NCBI RefSeq assembly: GCF_015291705.1
Contig: NZ_CP030050.1
Coordinates: 5,518,001-5,582,000, forward strand
DNA length: 64,000 nucleotides
Origin: Bradyrhizobium arachidis
GTDB taxonomy: Bacteria > Pseudomonadota > Alphaproteobacteria > Rhizobiales > Xanthobacteraceae
Reading direction: 5' to 3'
Shown: positions 63,697 to 64,000 of the stretch, in pieces
Numbering within the stretch: the stretch's first letter is position 1
How the letters are laid out: the number at the start of each line of letters is the position of its first letter
The notes under the pieces: generated by a model
Database searches by the model: none
Told to the model about the DNA's origin: nothing
What the model saw: the letters and a program-made list of their open reading frames with translations, nothing else
Program-made: the position numbers and the translations under genes

Positions 63697-64000
63697 CTAC
63701 AGCTCCCGCGCCACGCCCGGCAGCGCGGGCACGAAGCGCACCTCGACGAGTTCCCTGCGCTCGATCCCCGCTTCGGTCCGGGTCAGCCGGATCAGGGTCT
63801 GCACACCCTGATGCGGGCCGACCGGGGCGATCAGGATGCCGCCGACCTCGAGCCGCTCGACCAGATTCTCCGGAAGCTGCTCCACCGCAGCGGTGACGAT
63901 GATGCGATCGAACGGGCCGATATTGGGCGGCAGGTTGAGACCGTCGCCGAGCATCACCTCGACATTGTGACAGCCGAGCTTTTCGAGCCTGGCGCGCGCC
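63697..64000 (-). CDS. pcm: Protein-L-isoaspartate O-methyltransferase (C-terminal part)
   Basis: The frame runs off the right end of the window. The visible C-terminal 100 residues read ARLEKLGCHNVEVMLGDG, then PFDRIIVTAAVEQLPENLVE, RLEVGGILIAPVGPHQGVQT and a C-terminal RRELVEVRFVPALPG, matching the methyltransferase fold of PCMT with its conserved F-D-R-I-I-V-T-A-A and G-G-x-L-I-A-P-V-G. It repairs isoaspartyl residues in damaged proteins using SAM. The frame could be opened at a GTG at 63957 but clearly continues upstream. It precedes the NlpD-like gene, as in the common pcm-nlpD order. Confidence 0.92.
   Translation of the reverse strand, partial: ARARLEKLGCHNVEVMLGDGLNLPPNIGPFDRIIVTAAVEQLPENLVERLEVGGILIAPVGPHQGVQTLIRLTRTEAGIERRELVEVRFVPALPGVAREL

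Overview
The window reads as ordinary chromosomal sequence of an alphaproteobacterium of the order Rhizobiales, most likely Bradyrhizobium. The DNA is GC-rich, the gene products are Bradyrhizobium-like, SOS boxes are of the alphaproteobacterial GTTC-N7-GTTC type, and intergenic spaces carry dispersed palindromic elements that I recognise from memory as Bradyrhizobium/Rhizobiales repeats. I saw no rRNA or tRNA genes, CRISPR arrays, intact insertion sequences or prophage. The first and last genes run off the window.

Layout. 1-2.8 kb: a patatin-like lipoprotein (5' end outside the window), a TetR regulator with a candidate operator-promoter, and a PepSY-like exported protein. 2.8-4.1 kb: asd preceded by a threonine-rich, almost leaderless leader peptide and an attenuator. 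4.2-7.4 kb (minus): coaD, two cyclophilins flanking a small secreted protein, and queA. 8-13 kb: kup, then gyrA. 13.7-20.5 kb: ssb and uvrA face away from each other, each with an SOS box, separated by three tandem Omp31-like porin genes. 20.5-25 kb: DinB-fold protein, HAD phosphatase, nucleoside hydrolase, a beta-propeller/SRPBCC pair and a long dispersed repeat. 25.4-27.4 kb: a DUF1217 protein with five repeats. 27.5-37 kb: a PPC-domain/acyl-CoA ligase pair and many small envelope or unknown proteins. 37.7-41.7 kb: a DUF1127 peptide, trmFO, an unusual kinase-ligase fusion, a CAP protein and a VOC protein. 41.8-47.7 kb: an organic-acid catabolic cassette (MFS transporter, HMG-CoA-lyase-like enzyme, CaiB CoA-transferase, LysR, divergent class V aminotransferase). 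47.7-54.5 kb: threonine deaminase, homologues of two mitochondrial complex I assembly factors in line with secF-secD-yajC, and a DUF815 ATPase. 54.9-61.9 kb: a sulfatase locus (formylglycine-generating enzyme, arylsulfatase, exported HAD phosphatase, a double-barrel outer-membrane fusion and a MetA/SphA-type porin) with a perfect FNR/FixK-type box upstream. 62.2-64 kb: a LysM/M23 NlpD-like lipoprotein and pcm (partial).

The regulatory signals are the most informative part of the window. They are the Thr-codon attenuator on asd, the FixK-type box on the sulfatase locus, the paired SOS boxes on ssb and uvrA, and the TetR-type palindrome over a sigma70-like promoter. The most unusual proteins are the kinase fused to an acyl-CoA-synthetase C-terminal domain and the two-barrel outer-membrane protein. 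All functional calls come from reading motifs by eye. No database search was possible.
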